Positions 12,750 through 25,142 are shown, counted from the first letter of the stretch. The stretch is DNA of 64,000 nt from Sclerodactyla briareus (GCA_026419785.1 JAODTK010001410.1:62001-126000); one strand, 5' to 3'. Notes: generated by a model from the sequence alone, not told the origin. Numbers and translations: made by a program.

Positions 12750-13520
12750 GGCTCCCCTGCATAGCGAAACTACATGCAGTTCGCCTAGACCAAACAAAAT
12801 TTTTCCATTACAAACATCCCTCTAAAATGTTTTGTCGCAAGTTGTCAATGTCACAAACTTCAAATTTAACAACATTCCAGTGTTTTAGGCTGGCTTGACT
12901 CCCAAACACATTCCTTTTCCTCAGATAGCGGGTGATAGGAAGTGTGGTATTACCTCAAGTCCAATTCACTTTATGGTTTTCCTCAAACGATCTGGTCATC
13001 ACCAACAAAACACTCAATGTCACACAAGTTCGAAAGGTCAAACGAGGTCCAACGGATCCAATGGGGTCAAAGTCGGTCCCAGATGTAGTTCGCCCCACGA
13101 TTCATATTTACGATATCCCTCTAAAATGTGTCGTTGCCGAGGTATATGACGATTCCCTATAGTGACCTTGAAATACCTTGACCTAACAACCAAACAATAT
13201 GGTTCATCCTCCATCTGCAACCCACATACCTAATTTGACTTGCTACATGCTTGCGTTCCTTAGATATCGTGCTGGCAAGCTTTCTGAAGTTTGCCCTCTC
13301 GTGACCTCGAATGACCTTGAAATGGCACCAAAACAATAACGGTCATCCTCTCTAGATGTCCAACCCACATACCTATTTGAACTACTTCACTACATGGTGC
13401 TCTTTTGGATATCGTGCTGACAGGGTGTCACAACACACACACACACACACACAGACCCCAACGCACATCACATACGCACGGTGCGTGACCTGCATAGATT
13501 TCCTTGCCTTCGGCAAGGAT
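12750..13520 (+). mobile_element. Non-autonomous element with CA microsatellite and terminal hairpin
   Basis: The body holds diverged internal repeats: CCCTCTAAAATGT near 12,818 and 13,117, ATATCGTGCTG near 13,264 and 13,409, and many TGACC/GGTCA motifs. It leads into a CA run at 13,433-13,453 and then a stem-loop at 13,502-13,518 (CCTTGCC, loop TTC, GGCAAGG). Tandem core, dinucleotide microsatellite and terminal hairpin is the design described for Helentron-related non-autonomous elements and bivalve pearl elements. The right boundary is taken just after the hairpin; the left boundary is approximate. Confidence 0.6.
13502..13518 (+). other. Terminal stem-loop with TTC loop
   Basis: Seven-base-pair perfect stem with a TTC loop (also readable as a C(TTCG)G-type loop), preceded by TAGATTT. 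The same arrangement is found in reverse orientation at 61,146-61,171, with related hairpins at 48,253-48,284 and 49,323-49,339. Confidence 0.85.
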
Positions 13521-14760
13521 CGAAAAGGACCAAAAGTCCGGTCGTATTTAACTGACCAGTGGCCTTTGATAGATAGTCCGACCTGTATAAACTGTGAATA
13601 GAAACACGTAGTGCATGTTATTGAAACGTCGACGACGGGGAACCATCATGACCTTGTTGTGGACCACGACGATTTGCGTTCAGAACGTTTCCTCCCGGAG
13701 GGTGAGGGGGGGGGGGGGGTTGGGGATAAGCACGTTATACCGGGAAACTCTGATACGACATGTTGGCGAAAGTAACCCAAGGTACCCCCGAGTAGAATCG
13801 AATAATGCGTAGTAGAAAACGACTGTGGAAACAACACGTGTCAGTTCTGTTTTTCGTGTGTTTGTAAAAATTTAAACTCCATCGAAAGTATCTGGATAAC
13901 TACGCAGGAAATTGACACCCCCTTTAGGGCATATCTATTCTCGCACCCAAAAGGTCTTTTACACTGTTCTCTTCTCTTTCTCTCTCCCACAGATATCTCG
14001 AGTAGCCACGACATAGGCTATTGAATTAGCATGAAGGTCTATACTAGAAGTACTAATACATTTTCTGCGCGGTATGTCAGTGTATTTTCTTTCTGCAATC
14101 CGTTTTTTGCCACGCACAAAGGATAGCAGGATGTTTTGTTTTCGTTCGAATAGACCTGATGTTCCATATACCCACTCCGTTTTTTAATCGGTGTTGCCTG
14201 CAGTAGAATGTTTCGCGAACAAGTGCAAGTTGGGGAAGTCTTGGTAGTGCGGAACAGCAAAACTCTCGTGGCAAATTACACTGCACATTTGTTCGCCATT
14301 ACATTTATTGTTTGTTCACATTGCCAAATGACCTCTACTGAAATATGTCATAACAAGGGAATGACTCTTGGAACATGTCTACACATTAGCCTAAATTTGC
14401 TATCAGTGCCCATTCCTAAGCCTGTGGCAGTGAACAGTGGAAACACACTCCCACAGAAATGAATAGAAATGCAAGATCTAACATATTGACACTCATAGTT
14501 ATTAGTTGAACCCCTCCACAAGTACATTCAAACAGCATTTAGGTGGGGGGGGGGGCGGTGGGGCGCACAAAAGCCCCATTTCTAGGTCACCCACCACTGA
14601 GGATTGGACCGAGATGTAATGTAAACAATCCTGTGGAGGCAGGGTCTAATGTAAACTAGGGCGAGATGCGATGAAGACAAATCAACACCCCTGGACAATA
14701 GGTTTATTGTCAACTATTCTGCTGAACTGGACCTTCTGATAGTTAAGGTAAACACTGCTC
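13521..14760. other. No gene seen
   Basis: Holds a 15-base G-run at about 13,705-13,719 and a G-run at about 14,544-14,554. Short frames only. The motif TAATGTAAAC recurs several times between about 14,610 and 14,790. Confidence 0.45.
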
Positions 14761-14764
14761 AGCA

Positions 14765-15045
14765 GAGGATGGAGTAATGTAAACAAACTTGTTGGCAGCA
14801 GGAGAGCTCAACTAAAGTTGGAAATTGGGGAATTAATTGGATTTAATTAAAATCTAATAACACTGTGCGAACATAATGTAGCTAAGGCTAGACCAGTAGC
14901 AAGCTTCATCCACCCACCAAGTTTCAACCTGATCGCATGTATGGTTTAGAATGTATGAATGAACGTGACAACAGAAAGGGACAACGAACGAACGGACGAA
15001 CGAACGAACGAAACGAACGAACGGAAGGTGAGACATGATGACTTG
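14765..15045 (-). repeat. Dispersed element with (GAAC)n, copy 1
   Basis: Read on the reverse strand it matches 45,040-45,325. Both show a (GTTC)n tract, then TTCTGTT..TCACGTT, TTCTAAA, a GATCAG.TT(T)GAAACTTG block, TTTAATTAAATCC and a GAGCTC block, in that order. The GAAC microsatellite spans about 14,983-15,025. No coding potential is seen. Confidence 0.75.
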
Positions 15046-17640
15046 TAGAGCATGCCTCCCCGCAGCTAAAAAGTAGTGCCTACTTTTACAACTGAAGAAT
15101 TTCTACGGAGCACATTAGTTGATTGGTAAAACCTCGACTCACTCCCTCGGTCAACGAAGATATGCCATGGGCTACAATCCATCGCGCTCATTGTTTACAG
15201 CTTCTGTCAAACTCGAGATAATCTTGTGAGGATACTAACACCATGAGAAGGTGAAGTGAAGGACACGTGCATGGTCAGACCAGCCGACAGGTACCGTCCA
15301 TTGGAGTTTTCTAGGACAAACCATCTCGCCTGTATTCTGTTGATGTCTATAGAGATGTTTATACGGGAAGTGTAAGCAACTCCATTGACAATATTACCCT
15401 TCACTTCACCAGGGCAATGAAAATGCGTCCATCTATGATCGGACAACGCTTCTTTCAAGGAACGTCGAGAGCTTTGGAACTTGTGTCAGTATTGCAGACC
15501 ATAAATTGTAAGTAGCATATCTAGATTATCACAATTTTTTCCACTTCTTGTTAAAAAGAAAGAAGATTGACCACTTGATCATGTTAGATTGTCAACAGAA
15601 GTCTTATCAAAATTACCGTCTACAATTTCTTTCGCTTAGAAAACTATTTCAAATAGGTAAAGGAGATGCACACTGCCAAGCTCGATGCACGATGTTGAAG
15701 TCGACCATATTTCAGTCGGGCGCGTCGAGTGACCAATGACGGATGATGATTAATGAATAATATTCAAGAATGGTATTTCCACTGGATGTGGGTTACTTAA
15801 GGGTGATGGTAAATTATATTGAATCAGGTGATCTTGATTTGACTCCCGTTAGAGGCTCTTCACTTCCTATCCCACAGTCAATATACTGATATACATGCTT
15901 CTTTGGATTACCATGAAGGTTTTTTCCTCAGTCGAATATGGAAAGAAATTATGGTTACCTGGGCAGACTCCTTTCTTCAAACGAGGGCAGCCTAAGAAAT
16001 GCATCACGCCTACCGACTCGTAATTTCACAATACGTATAGTGATTGTGTTTAAACGTTTCCACGTGGCAAAATTCCATCCTATAATTTTTCACCCCCGAT
16101 TTCAATACGTGAGGTTCGAACGGTGAGGCGTTATTTCATTTTTTTTTTTGGGCCGTTTTAAAAAGGTAAAAGGCGTTACCAGACTTGCTGAAGACCCCCG
16201 TAATACAAATACCGAAAAATTATCAGACGATGAACAACCTTCGGATAATAGGACGCCGCCCCGATATTTACTTGGCAGCCTATACGCCACGTTACAGGTC
16301 GTTCAGCTTTGCGTCCATAGAATGCATTTATTAGGCAATGGACTGTCACTACAAACGGCATTCCCTTTTGAGTGCATTCTAAGGGCACAAATCGTATGAG
16401 TGGAACTTAGACCCGCCAGTTATATGGTCTAAAACTCCACCAATTATGTTGAGCTCTATGAGGAGGGGGGTGGTGGTATGCAAGAGCAGACGAGTACGTT
16501 GAGGTATCGGAACACAAACTGGCATTTTAGATGCCGCGGTAACTCTCCGTCATGTGATTGTCGGACGTGCGGTGACTGGTTCCTATGATCAGGGTAATGT
16601 CTGTAGAGCACTTTGAGGCCCTTCGGTGGTGCAAGCGTAATCACGATCAGATGGTCTATCAATATCATAATTATCAGCGATACGGCGTGTAGAGAAGCAG
16701 AACGAGATGTTTCCATGTCTAATGTAGCAATGCAATCAGATATAAATCAGACAGGTCAACACATCTAAAATAGCCAGGGTGATTGCAGCCATGAATTATT
16801 GAGAAAAAATTCAATCTTCATACACAGCCGCACGACAGAACACTGCGAAAAAATCAGAAGAAATGTGGCAGGAAACGGATTCAGGAGGACGCTCATTCGT
16901 ACGACAGGTAATGCCTCTGGGTCTCGTGCAATCAGTACATTCAACCGCGGTAATTCGGAATCTCCTCTCATCCACGAATTGAACTTTCCCTCGTGTCCTC
17001 CGCAGTCCCATCCTGCTACCCGAGGAACATTTAATTTCATCATCGGACGAACACACAGATAAAGGGGGAAACGGCAGAGTAGTATCAGTGACGCTTCCCA
17101 AGCAAACATTCCAGGTTCGAATTCCAGCAGTCACTGGGCGTTTTTCCTAAGTGGCTGCAATTGCAGTTGAGATGGGCAAGGGTTGGTATTCACTTCGATG
17201 TTCCGCCAGGCCCCTGCGAACGATTTTGATAATGGGGGTGCTGAGACTTTCCTGACAAAAGACACCTCATCATACACCTACAGGAAAACCTATAATTTCG
17301 TCATTTTCATTTTTCAGATTTTTTCTTTGCGATTTTTTATACTTTTTGTAGATTATTTAATAGCAAATAGCGTGATTCCGAGTAAGTACAGTACACCTGA
17401 TGTACCCGCGTTAACGGTCCCCTAATCTGTTAATTAGCAGCACGAGGCCAGGGCGGAACCAATGAGCAAAGGCAAAATAACAGTGAACAGCGTGAGCGTA
17501 ATAGGCCCATGTTCTGGTGTAGGGGAAAAGTTTACTCAGTATCCCCTTTATGGACCGCCGTCAGTGAGGGTAAAGGGAAGGGATGCCTCCCCCGCTTTTC
17601 ATATTATCACTTGAGAATAATTACTTTCACGGATCTTTGC
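15046..17640. other. No recognised gene
   Basis: Several 60-115-codon frames exist, including a reverse 83-codon frame (15,207-15,458) and mutually overlapping frames on both strands at 16,765-17,134. None has a recognisable domain. A GGTTCGAATTCC stretch near 17,112 resembles a tRNA box B, but no matching box A or cloverleaf was found. Confidence 0.4.
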
Positions 17641-17644
17641 ATTT

Positions 17645-18073
17645 GGCATGATCGGGACGGCGTTTGTGTTGATATCGGGGACCTATGAGGGTAAGCACCA
17701 TCTAAGCAGAGCGCCACCATTGTTGGCGTGTATCGAACAAGGGGCATTTGCAGTTTTACAGATCCTCACATATGCAGGAAACGGCACTCTCAGGTCAGAA
17801 GGCAGTAAGCATGCAACCCCTAAAAAATCCAAAGAAATTCCGATTTTTTTTATTTCCAAGAAACATGCTTGAAGGAACTGATCAATCTTTATTCCTACCA
17901 ATCGGGCCACGTCGGTGTTGAACGCGTAGGGTCCAAGACATTTTTTTCTGTTGTACAGACCCCCCCCCCCCCCCAGATTTAAGGGAACCGCATTCCCGGC
18001 CGTATGGCAGTAAGCAAATGTCCCTAAAATTGGCAATAATTTCAGAATTCATATTTCTAGAACCATTCTTGAT
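17645..18073 (+). repeat. ~200-bp subrepeat array, left part
   Basis: Two diverged units. Landmarks are a GCAGGAA.CGGCA or equivalent block, GGCAGTAAGCA, CCCTAAAA, a GGCAATAATTTCAG block and a TTTC.AGAA.CATTCTTGA end. The first unit begins with ACCATCTAAGCAGAGCGCC (17,696-17,715), a head module seen at other loci. A run of about 15 C lies at 17,960-17,974. Confidence 0.75.
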
Positions 18074-18960
18074 CTTGAGGGGGCATACTGGCCAACGTCC
18101 CGGTTGAACCAAGCGGTCCAGGATAGGTTTTGCTGCGTGAAGAACAGAATTAATCATGATTGGCCGCGAGATGAACTCTGACTGCCACTTGGAACTTTCG
18201 CTATCGTTGATTTTCACGGGGCGTGTATACTTTCAGGTAGATGGTTCCACTCTCTTAAAGTTCTCGGATAAGAAAACTTATACAGTCTTCTTTCTGCTAG
18301 TGTTGAACGAGCTTTAGTGCTGGTGTGCCGAGAGGGTCGATTACAGGTGACATGATGGCACTAATGGAATCGAAAGGTGACCATTCATTGCCTTATAAAA
18401 ACACCTATTGATCCCTCGACCACGACGCCTGGTTGCAAAATCTGCCACCCAACTCCCTTCATCATATTGGCAACGGCCACGGGACCTAGATTTGAAGTCG
18501 TTCAGGCAAACTAGCAGCCCTATGGTTGAACGATTCAAAGGGTATAAGTTAGGCAGTAGAGTTTCCCCACACACTCGGGAATATTCAAGTAGGGGTCTCA
18601 CTAAGGTCTTATAGGCGGACTCCTTGACGCCATGTACTGCAATGATGAGATTCCTTCATAACTAAAGCAGAGTGTGATTCGCCTTGGCAGCGATTTGGTT
18701 TACATGATCATTCAGAAAGATTCTAGTCAGGAACACCCCAATAGAGTGGCTCTTGTCTCTTGCAGAAGGAAGTCGCTTGTCGCTTATAGCAAAAATCTTG
18801 GCCTTTTTAGCATGGTTAAGACCATGACAAACATTTTTAGCATTGAGCCATTCCATTATTTTGCCAGCTTACTAGCATGTTAAGATCCTCTTGGGGGGGT
18901 TATGTGATCACTATTTTTGAATTTCTCTGTACAACACACAGTCATCGGCAAATAATCAGG
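18074..18960 (-). mobile_element. 5'-truncated CR1/jockey-like non-LTR retrotransposon (pseudogene)
   Basis: Reverse-strand relic of the C-terminal half of an ORF2 reverse transcriptase. It begins at the catalytic box: FADDCVLYREIQ is encoded from about 18,952 downwards. It continues with EDLNMLVSWQN, NHAKKAK, a DHVNQIAAKAN block near 18,700, VRPLLEYS near 18,600, FVCNDF-like and MMKG.GWQ blocks, and the C-terminal hallmark SYPRTLREWNHLPESIH at 18,275-18,225. Stops and frameshifts separate the pieces, so it is dead. The direct repeat TTCTTGAT flanks it at 18,066-18,073 and 18,961-18,968, as expected for an 8-bp target-site duplication. The insertion splits the ~200-bp subrepeat array. 5' truncation is typical of target-primed reverse transcription. 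Confidence 0.85.
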
Positions 18961-19515
18961 TTCTTGATGGACTGATCGAGTGATTCCTTGCATTCGGGCC
19001 AGCCTCCACCATCGTGACGCGTAGGTACAATTTCGTTTTCTAGACCCCTCAGATTGCAGGAACCGGTTATTCCGCACTGTATGGCAGTGAGGCAACGTCT
19101 CAAAAATTGGCAATAATTTTCAGAAATTGTATTTCAAGAAACGTTCTTGAGGAACTAAGATGTGTATGCCTTACAATTTGGGCCAGCATCAGTGGCCTCG
19201 TATAGGTACAAGGAAAGTGTTCGCGTTATGAATCCCCAGATGCCGGAAACGGTGCTTCCCAGTTTTAGGGCAGTACGCAACACCCCCAAAATTTACATAA
19301 TTTCGAATAAATTTCTGAAATGTAATATATCTCAAGAAACACTCTTAAATAAACTGATCTCCTTTATTTCATACAATTCGCGCCACCATCAATTGACGCG
19401 TACCGTACAGAAAATATTTACAGACCCACCCCCCCCCCCCCCCCCTCTCTCAGATTGCAGTAGTCGGCCTTCCCACTTATGAAGATGCAATCACTGAAAT
19501 TGACAGTAATTTCCG
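18961..19515 (+). repeat. ~200-bp subrepeat array, right part
   Basis: Three further units continue the array interrupted by the retrotransposon. Landmarks recur at about 19,055 (AGATTGCAGGAACCGG), 19,238 (AGATGCCGGAAACGG) and 19,452 (AGATTGCAGTAGTCGG). Each is followed by a TATGGCAGT-like block, and most by a CAATAATTT.CAG-like and AAGAAAC.TTCTTGA-like block. A C-run lies at 19,429-19,445. Confidence 0.75.
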
Positions 19516-20345
19516 AAAACTGATCATCGTTATCCCTACTTTCTTCACATTTCCATTCTACCATAGTCATGTCTTAGAGCTATTCCATCGAGGACCTTTC
19601 CAATTGTGTTGGAGGTTGCCAGCATCTTGAAGATTTGCTTGAACATCACTGGCATGGGAAAATGTGTGGCCTTTTTCGGGCATTTGCCCCTTCTTCGAAT
19701 CATTGTATCATAATTGACAGAGAAAATTCTTCCAACATTTTCTCTCTGGAGAATGGATTATCAAAGGTTTCAACTTGACATTAAACTCGGTATCCAATTT
19801 ACCCTATGATAGCGATCACATACACTACTCCACCTGATGGCATCCCAGTTGCTGTGAGTTTTGCCACTGACTCGATGATTGATGATTGATACTTGATGAC
19901 TCCTATACCTGGGGCCTAAGGCCTAGGCTCCCGAGTATTTTCTATGTGTCGCTCTGATGCCTTGCTGGCAGGACAACTCTGGACAAGAGGCTACCGAAAT
20001 AGTGTTCAGGAACCAGGAAATCGCAGTCTTTGTGAGTGAGCAATGCGTTCGGCTCAGGCAAGTGTGGCTGCTCGCATCATCCGTCGGTCTCCATAAAATT
20101 ATGCATGGCGGCTCACAATTGCAATGTCGGACCACGATATAAATTAGGTGAATTCAGGAGAAAAATCACAGCGCGCTGTTCGATACTCTCCAACCTTCTT
20201 CTGACATTGGGCAGAAAGTGGAAAAACGAATTTGGATTCTTGACACGAAATCAACATCGTCCGTGGTAGGGTCGTCCCTAAGAACTCGCAGCATTCTTCC
20301 TGCCGATTCGAGAGGAACTAACCACATGCGATTCATCTTCTTCAG
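19516..20345. other. No recognised gene
   Basis: Short frames on both strands, none recognisable. A reverse stop-free stretch of about 219 codons extends through 20,166-20,825 but is crossed by a G/C foldback; see the next entry. Confidence 0.4.
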
Positions 20346-20825
20346 TCCTCGCATGGCGTCGATCCGGGGTGGGGGGGGGGGGCAGGGGGACACGTCCTCC
20401 TCCCCACTTTTCGGAGTGCGGGGTATAATATTCAATCCCCCCCCTTCCCCCCCACCCCCACTTTTTGATCCGCGGAAGCGAAAGTACATGTCCGTTTGCA
20501 CACTCTCCGTTAAGTGGCTGTGTGGGCTAAAAAATATTGAAAGCAGCCTCACAAAGACCAGAGTGGCCTTTATTCCGTGTCTCTCGATTGTCCAAAATTT
20601 CCGACGACCTGTAACTGTTGCCTGGGGGGGGTCAATAGTGTCGTCACCTGCCCACACATTATGGAAGTAAAGCAAGTTTGCAGATGGAGGAACAACCGCT
20701 GGCAAAGAATTAGGCACCAATGCAGGTACAAACCTGCCGAATTGTATAATGGGCGTGCTAGCAATGGTTGCAGCAGATCCGATTTGCTCTTGTCGAAAGC
20801 CGATGATTGAGCAAAAATTTGTCAA
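20166..20825 (-). other. Longest stop-free frame in the window; unrecognised
   Basis: About 219 codons without a stop on the reverse strand, but the leftmost codon is TTG rather than ATG. The middle of the frame consists of glycine and proline runs produced by the G/C foldback at 20,356-20,474. The flanks (an MRGLKKMNRMWLVPLESAGR segment and a SAATIASTPIIQFG segment) show no family I recognise. It could contain exon pieces but is more likely chance, because GC-rich homopolymers lack stops. Confidence 0.15.
20356..20474. repeat. G-run/C-run foldback beginning GGCGTCGATCC
   Basis: Starts GGCGTCGATCCGGGG with a G-run and ends with C-runs and TTTTTGATCCGCGG, giving a quasi-palindrome. Inner halves also pair imperfectly (GGGGACACGTCC..., CCCCAC... 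against GTGCGGGG). The same GGCGTCGATC-plus-G-run start occurs at other loci in the window. Confidence 0.75.
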
Positions 20826-21144
20826 CCTTGTGCGCGGTTGGACGTTCGTGATTTTATGTGTCCAAATATATGCAAAACTCGCTGTTTCGGTATCCTGATG
20901 GTTTTTGCCTGTCAGTAACTGTAGACCACGTGCACGATACCTGAGATTCCGTGAAAAATATTTTGAGTGGAATTTTGTAATTCTGGGACTATATTTTACA
21001 AAATGCTTCTAGACATAGCATTCTATCCAGCTTATGCCTCGATAGACGATGCACTCAAATTTGAACAATTTATCTGCACTCAATTTCAACAAAAACAGTC
21101 CGGGCCCATGAGCCGAACGAGACAGCAAACGATTGTGGAACTAC

Positions 21145-23410
21145 GCGTGGTCCGATGGAAGGTAGGATTCAGAAGAATGACCAAAAGAAGAGACCTTACT
21201 GCCCTTGGTGGACAGCCCCTTTATGGCACGAAAAACTCACATTTTAGAGCATGTTTTCACCTAAAGCCAAAACTTTTCATCAAAGGGACGGTAACGCTGA
21301 CTGCCTGAGCCCCCTCACACAGACGTGATAATGATTAGCCCCTCCGTCTAGTCAACATGTCTTAGTTCCACTGCGCAACGAGTGAAACATGAACTAGACC
21401 TCAGTGACGAATTCTAAATTTTCCTTTCTTTCTAGCAACATGAAATCACCATGGCACTTACTAATGTCGCAGGGCGAAAATACCTTCACCCAATCATCTG
21501 TTGAGCTACGCCTCAGTCTGGACATACGTGGCTGGAATAGTACTAGGCTACAATAGTTTGTTCCATTCATTATCTTGTGAATCCAAACTGCTTTGCCTTC
21601 TGGCTGCAAACTTACCAAATTGCGTAGCCCCTTTGAAGAGCGCGTAACTTATCTGAGATGAAAAAATCGGGCAAAAATTGACCAAATTCCGGCGGGGGAA
21701 AGGATCTGGAAAGGAAAGGCATCAGTGACAGGAAATGCCCAAATGTCTGCTGACTGGCCTGGGTTTTCAATCAAACGCCCGGAAAACATGCACAATGGGG
21801 CTGCTTTTCTGACTTTTTAGGCCAAAACATGATACCTCCAAAATCAGAAGGGTCCCGTACGCCCTAGGGCCCGCTCACATGTCAATTTTCTCCTTTCGAC
21901 TTATTATTTTTCGCCTTTCGCTATTATTATTCTGCATTGGCCTACGAATGCACGAGGACCAAATTGTTCACTGATGTTTCACAAACAAGCTGGCACTGGC
22001 CTCACATTGGCTTGTGGTAAGATTCAAGGGGCAATTCTCCTGGCTGAAGTTGAGGGTCCCAGGGTGGTCAAGAGTGAAACCATATGTACGGACCTGACGG
22101 CAGGACTTCCCAAAAGTTGGGGGTCACGACCCACAAAATACTTGGCGCCCTTGATTGTACATAGTCCTAGCAGATACACCGTATATGGCCAATTGGCAAC
22201 CTTTTTCATTCATTTTTTTCAACCCTCAAGTTAGGTGACTATTGTAAATCTATGCCTAATTATAGTCAGATGGATAAAGTATATTACGGATGCGTACAGA
22301 ACCAACTAGCAATTAACCAGTCGTAATATCCGAGAATGGGTCGGGCCGATTTGCAGGATAAGTTGAGTAGTGAAAACCGAACGAAAATACCAAATTCAGA
22401 GAAATAAAATGCAAGAATTCGGCAAAGTAAAAGTGAAGTTTTTTTAATTAGTGGATTTGGGTGGCCGAATTTTCGCTGCGCCATCAGTATTGATAGAAGT
22501 TGCGCATATAAACCTGCAATGAAATCCACTAACGTTTTTTAGTCTGTGGGTAAGTTGTTCTGCCCCATTTACTGAACCTGTGAACTGTGTGCCTGGTCAC
22601 CTGGTCATTTTATTATAGTGTGTGGTGTGCGGTGGTTCACAGTGATAATCATAATTTGATGATCCGTCTAAACTGATTCAAATTATTGTCTAACCGAACA
22701 ATAATCGCGTTGGAAATTGTCTGAGTCCACTAATTCCATTTTCGGGACCAGAAAAATTAGGTGGAGATCTGACACCCTATGCCGAGTGAGGATTGCCCAT
22801 GTTTCATACCGAGTGCTAGAATTTTAATCGAATGGCCCAAAGTGCATAACTTTCCAAGTGGCGTTTCCTACCCGGCTTCGTGAATATGCTATGTAATGCT
22901 TCGAATCATTTTGTTCACTCGAATAATTGCAGAAGCCTGGGTACAGACTGCCCCGCCCCCCCTCCCCCCCCCCCCACTTTACTGAGATGAAAAATTTGGG
23001 CAAAATCATGGACATTTGGAAAGGAGAAAGGCAAAGTGAAAATGCCTTAATTTCTGCTGACTTTTTCGAAAAAATGCCCGTAAAACATGCAAAACCTGCC
23101 TCGCGCGAGTCGTCCAATGACTGACTTGTAAAATTCGGCCAAATATTTACTGCTTCCAATTGGAATGGTCCCGTACGCGCCGATGCTTTTTTTTTCCCTT
23201 CGATCCCACCATGAACCGTTGGGCAGACCTCTGGTCCCACGCAAACGAAGCCAAGTAGAAAAGGTTAAAAATACCTGGTGAATGCGGTAAATCATCTTAA
23301 TATGCAAAATGCATTATTTTGTCTGCAACCAATGGGGCGCTCCCGTTAGATGGTCATTTGCATTCTATGTGCCCCCCACCCCCCCCCCTTTCAAACGGAT
23401 CGACGCCCAT
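21145..23410 (-). repeat. 2.2-kb dispersed element, inverted copy 1
   Basis: Reverse complement of 33,568-35,790 through its whole length, with matched blocks in order. Examples are the GAATCCTACCTTCCAT block (near 21,165 and 35,757), TTTGCCTTC.GGC..AAACTTACCAAATT (near 21,590 and 35,330), GGTCCTCGTGCATTCG-like versus GGTCCTCATTTG (near 21,955 and 34,982), AGTCAGCAGAAAT (near 23,060), and the head GGCGTCGATCCG beside G/C runs (23,390-23,405 and 33,570). Open frames inside are not conserved between the copies, so none is annotated. A-rich and C-run segments lie at 22,952-22,976 and 23,372-23,388. Confidence 0.85.
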
Positions 23411-23419
23411 GGTTCTAGC

Positions 23420-24390
23420 GTGTTATCAAATAGACATACGCACGCAAACACACACACATGCACGCACACACACAACACATAAAGATCAACCATGATACGT
23501 TGATTTCCCGGACTAAGCCGAGTTAGGGGCATTCCCTGCGTTACTGATCGCACGTTAAAGCATAATGCATACCCTCATAAATATGCACACATAATATGTC
23601 TCACAAATAACAATACGTAATGAGTCTTGGTTTAGATTGACAAGCTGTCTCTTCCCTCCACATAGGGAATATCTCTTCTGTCGCTCGTCGATATCATTAT
23701 CCGCTTAACCGAGAACATTGTATTTGATACATAGTTTCCAACTATAGACCCATTAAAGTAGACATGCAACGCCGCTGTGACAGGGAAAAGGGACACTTTG
23801 GTAATAGCAATATGACCACTAGATTTATAAGGTAGGAAAATGAACCCATATGGTGTTGGATTCCAGTCCGACGTAAGGACAAGCTCATATCAAATTTAAT
23901 AGCGTTTCTGATCGTGAAAGTGTACTGAAATGACCGCTCGGCTGGAAAATACGATGAATAGAACAGCCACACCCATTCTACAAATAATGTGCATTTTATC
24001 CCAGAACAATAGTTGCTACATTCAGCAGCCTAATGTTGTGTGCCACAGTAACGCCATTATCTTGTATTAGCGGAAAGCACATTCATGGGGAAAACTGGGG
24101 GGAGGGGTATATGATGTGCCTTGAACCAGGAAATAATAGCCGATTTCAAAATGAACAATTTGTAGTTATCATGAATGATTTTTCAATTTCTGATGAGTGA
24201 TCCTAGGAATCGTGGCAGAGAAAAAAAACACTTGTCGAGAAACCCAAGTCCTCGCGGTTTTTGAACATAGTAGGGGGAGACCGGGAGTATTGGGACCACT
24301 TTCCGATGGGGGACGTGAATATTCTGACGACCTAGTAGTTTGGTCTACCGTTTTCTCACGGTAGCAGCAAATAAGGCCATACAGGGAGCA
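23420..24390. other. CA-rich patch, otherwise no gene seen
   Basis: A CA/CACG-rich stretch lies at 23,436-23,480, followed by a possible short inverted repeat (GATCAAC with GTTGATT near 23,486-23,503). A reverse 76-codon frame at 23,742-23,972 is unrecognised. A GGGGGAGACCGGGAGTATTG stretch near 24,272 has the look of a dispersed repeat but no second copy was found here. Confidence 0.4.
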
Positions 24391-24394
24391 CATT

Positions 24395-25142
24395 CTTAAG
24401 CCGCGTTCATTGCACGCGGGCGGGCGGGCGGGCGGGCGGGCGGGCGTTTTCTCGAGAGTCAGCACCTCTCCTCACTTTTCGTGTGTATATGCGCTAAAAG
24501 AATGATGTAGCCTATTCTTAGTAGTATATTATTATTATTATTATTATTTATTATATTATTATTATTTTATTATTCTTATATATTATGATTTAGGGATTGA
24601 TTATTATGATCATCATCATCATCAGTAATATTATTCTTATTATTTATCAAACACCGAACGCATTACTAGTGGTTCAAACCTAAACACCGGTGTGCATTTT
24701 CTGAAACCATTGTTCGAAATGTCAACGATTACGGCCAACTATTGAAACTTCACAATCGACATGTTTTGGAGATTTAATAGCAAATACTACTGAACATATC
24801 AATGGTTTGAATATGTAATGTTTGGCCGTTTTAAAAACTAGTGACAATCCTAGTGTTGAAACAGTTATGAATGTGTTTGGAAACATTATTGGAAATAAAA
24901 ATTTCCTCTACTCTCAGTGTCGGATACAAGCCGAAAGTGCAGGGAAATCCCCGGAATCGATTACGAAATACCACGCTGACACGCGGGCGGGGGAAGGGAA
25001 AAAATCGCTAATGACCGATTCGGGGAAAAAAAGCCACGCACGCCCGCCAGCGTGCATGGAAAAAACGGCTCATTGAAATACCGAATAGCGATTTTAGAGC
25101 CCCCCCCGCCCGCCCGCCCGCGTGCAATGGAACGCGGCTAAG
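24395..25142. mobile_element. Element bounded by GC-rich terminal inverted repeats
   Basis: The left end reads CTTAAGCCGCGTTCATTGCA then CGCGGGCGGGCGGG. The right end is its reverse complement with two one-base differences (CTTAGCCGCGTTCCATTGCA in the same orientation), giving about 35-45 bp of terminal inverted repeats around 750 bp. A (GGGC)n tract lies inside the left arm (24,417-24,446) and (GCCC)n inside the right arm (25,100-25,122). The interior holds an ATT-rich microsatellite (about 24,525-24,590) and a forward 84-codon frame without a recognised transposase domain. This fits a non-autonomous DNA transposon. No clear target-site duplication was found, so the superfamily is undetermined. 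Confidence 0.75.

Noticed and set aside
17105..17145. tRNA gene suggested by GGTTCGAATTCC
   Set aside because: No box A at the right distance and no cloverleaf; the box-B-like string has an extra base.
20166..20825. 219-codon reverse frame as a gene
   Set aside because: It begins at TTG, runs through a G/C foldback that forces glycine and proline runs, and has no recognised domain.
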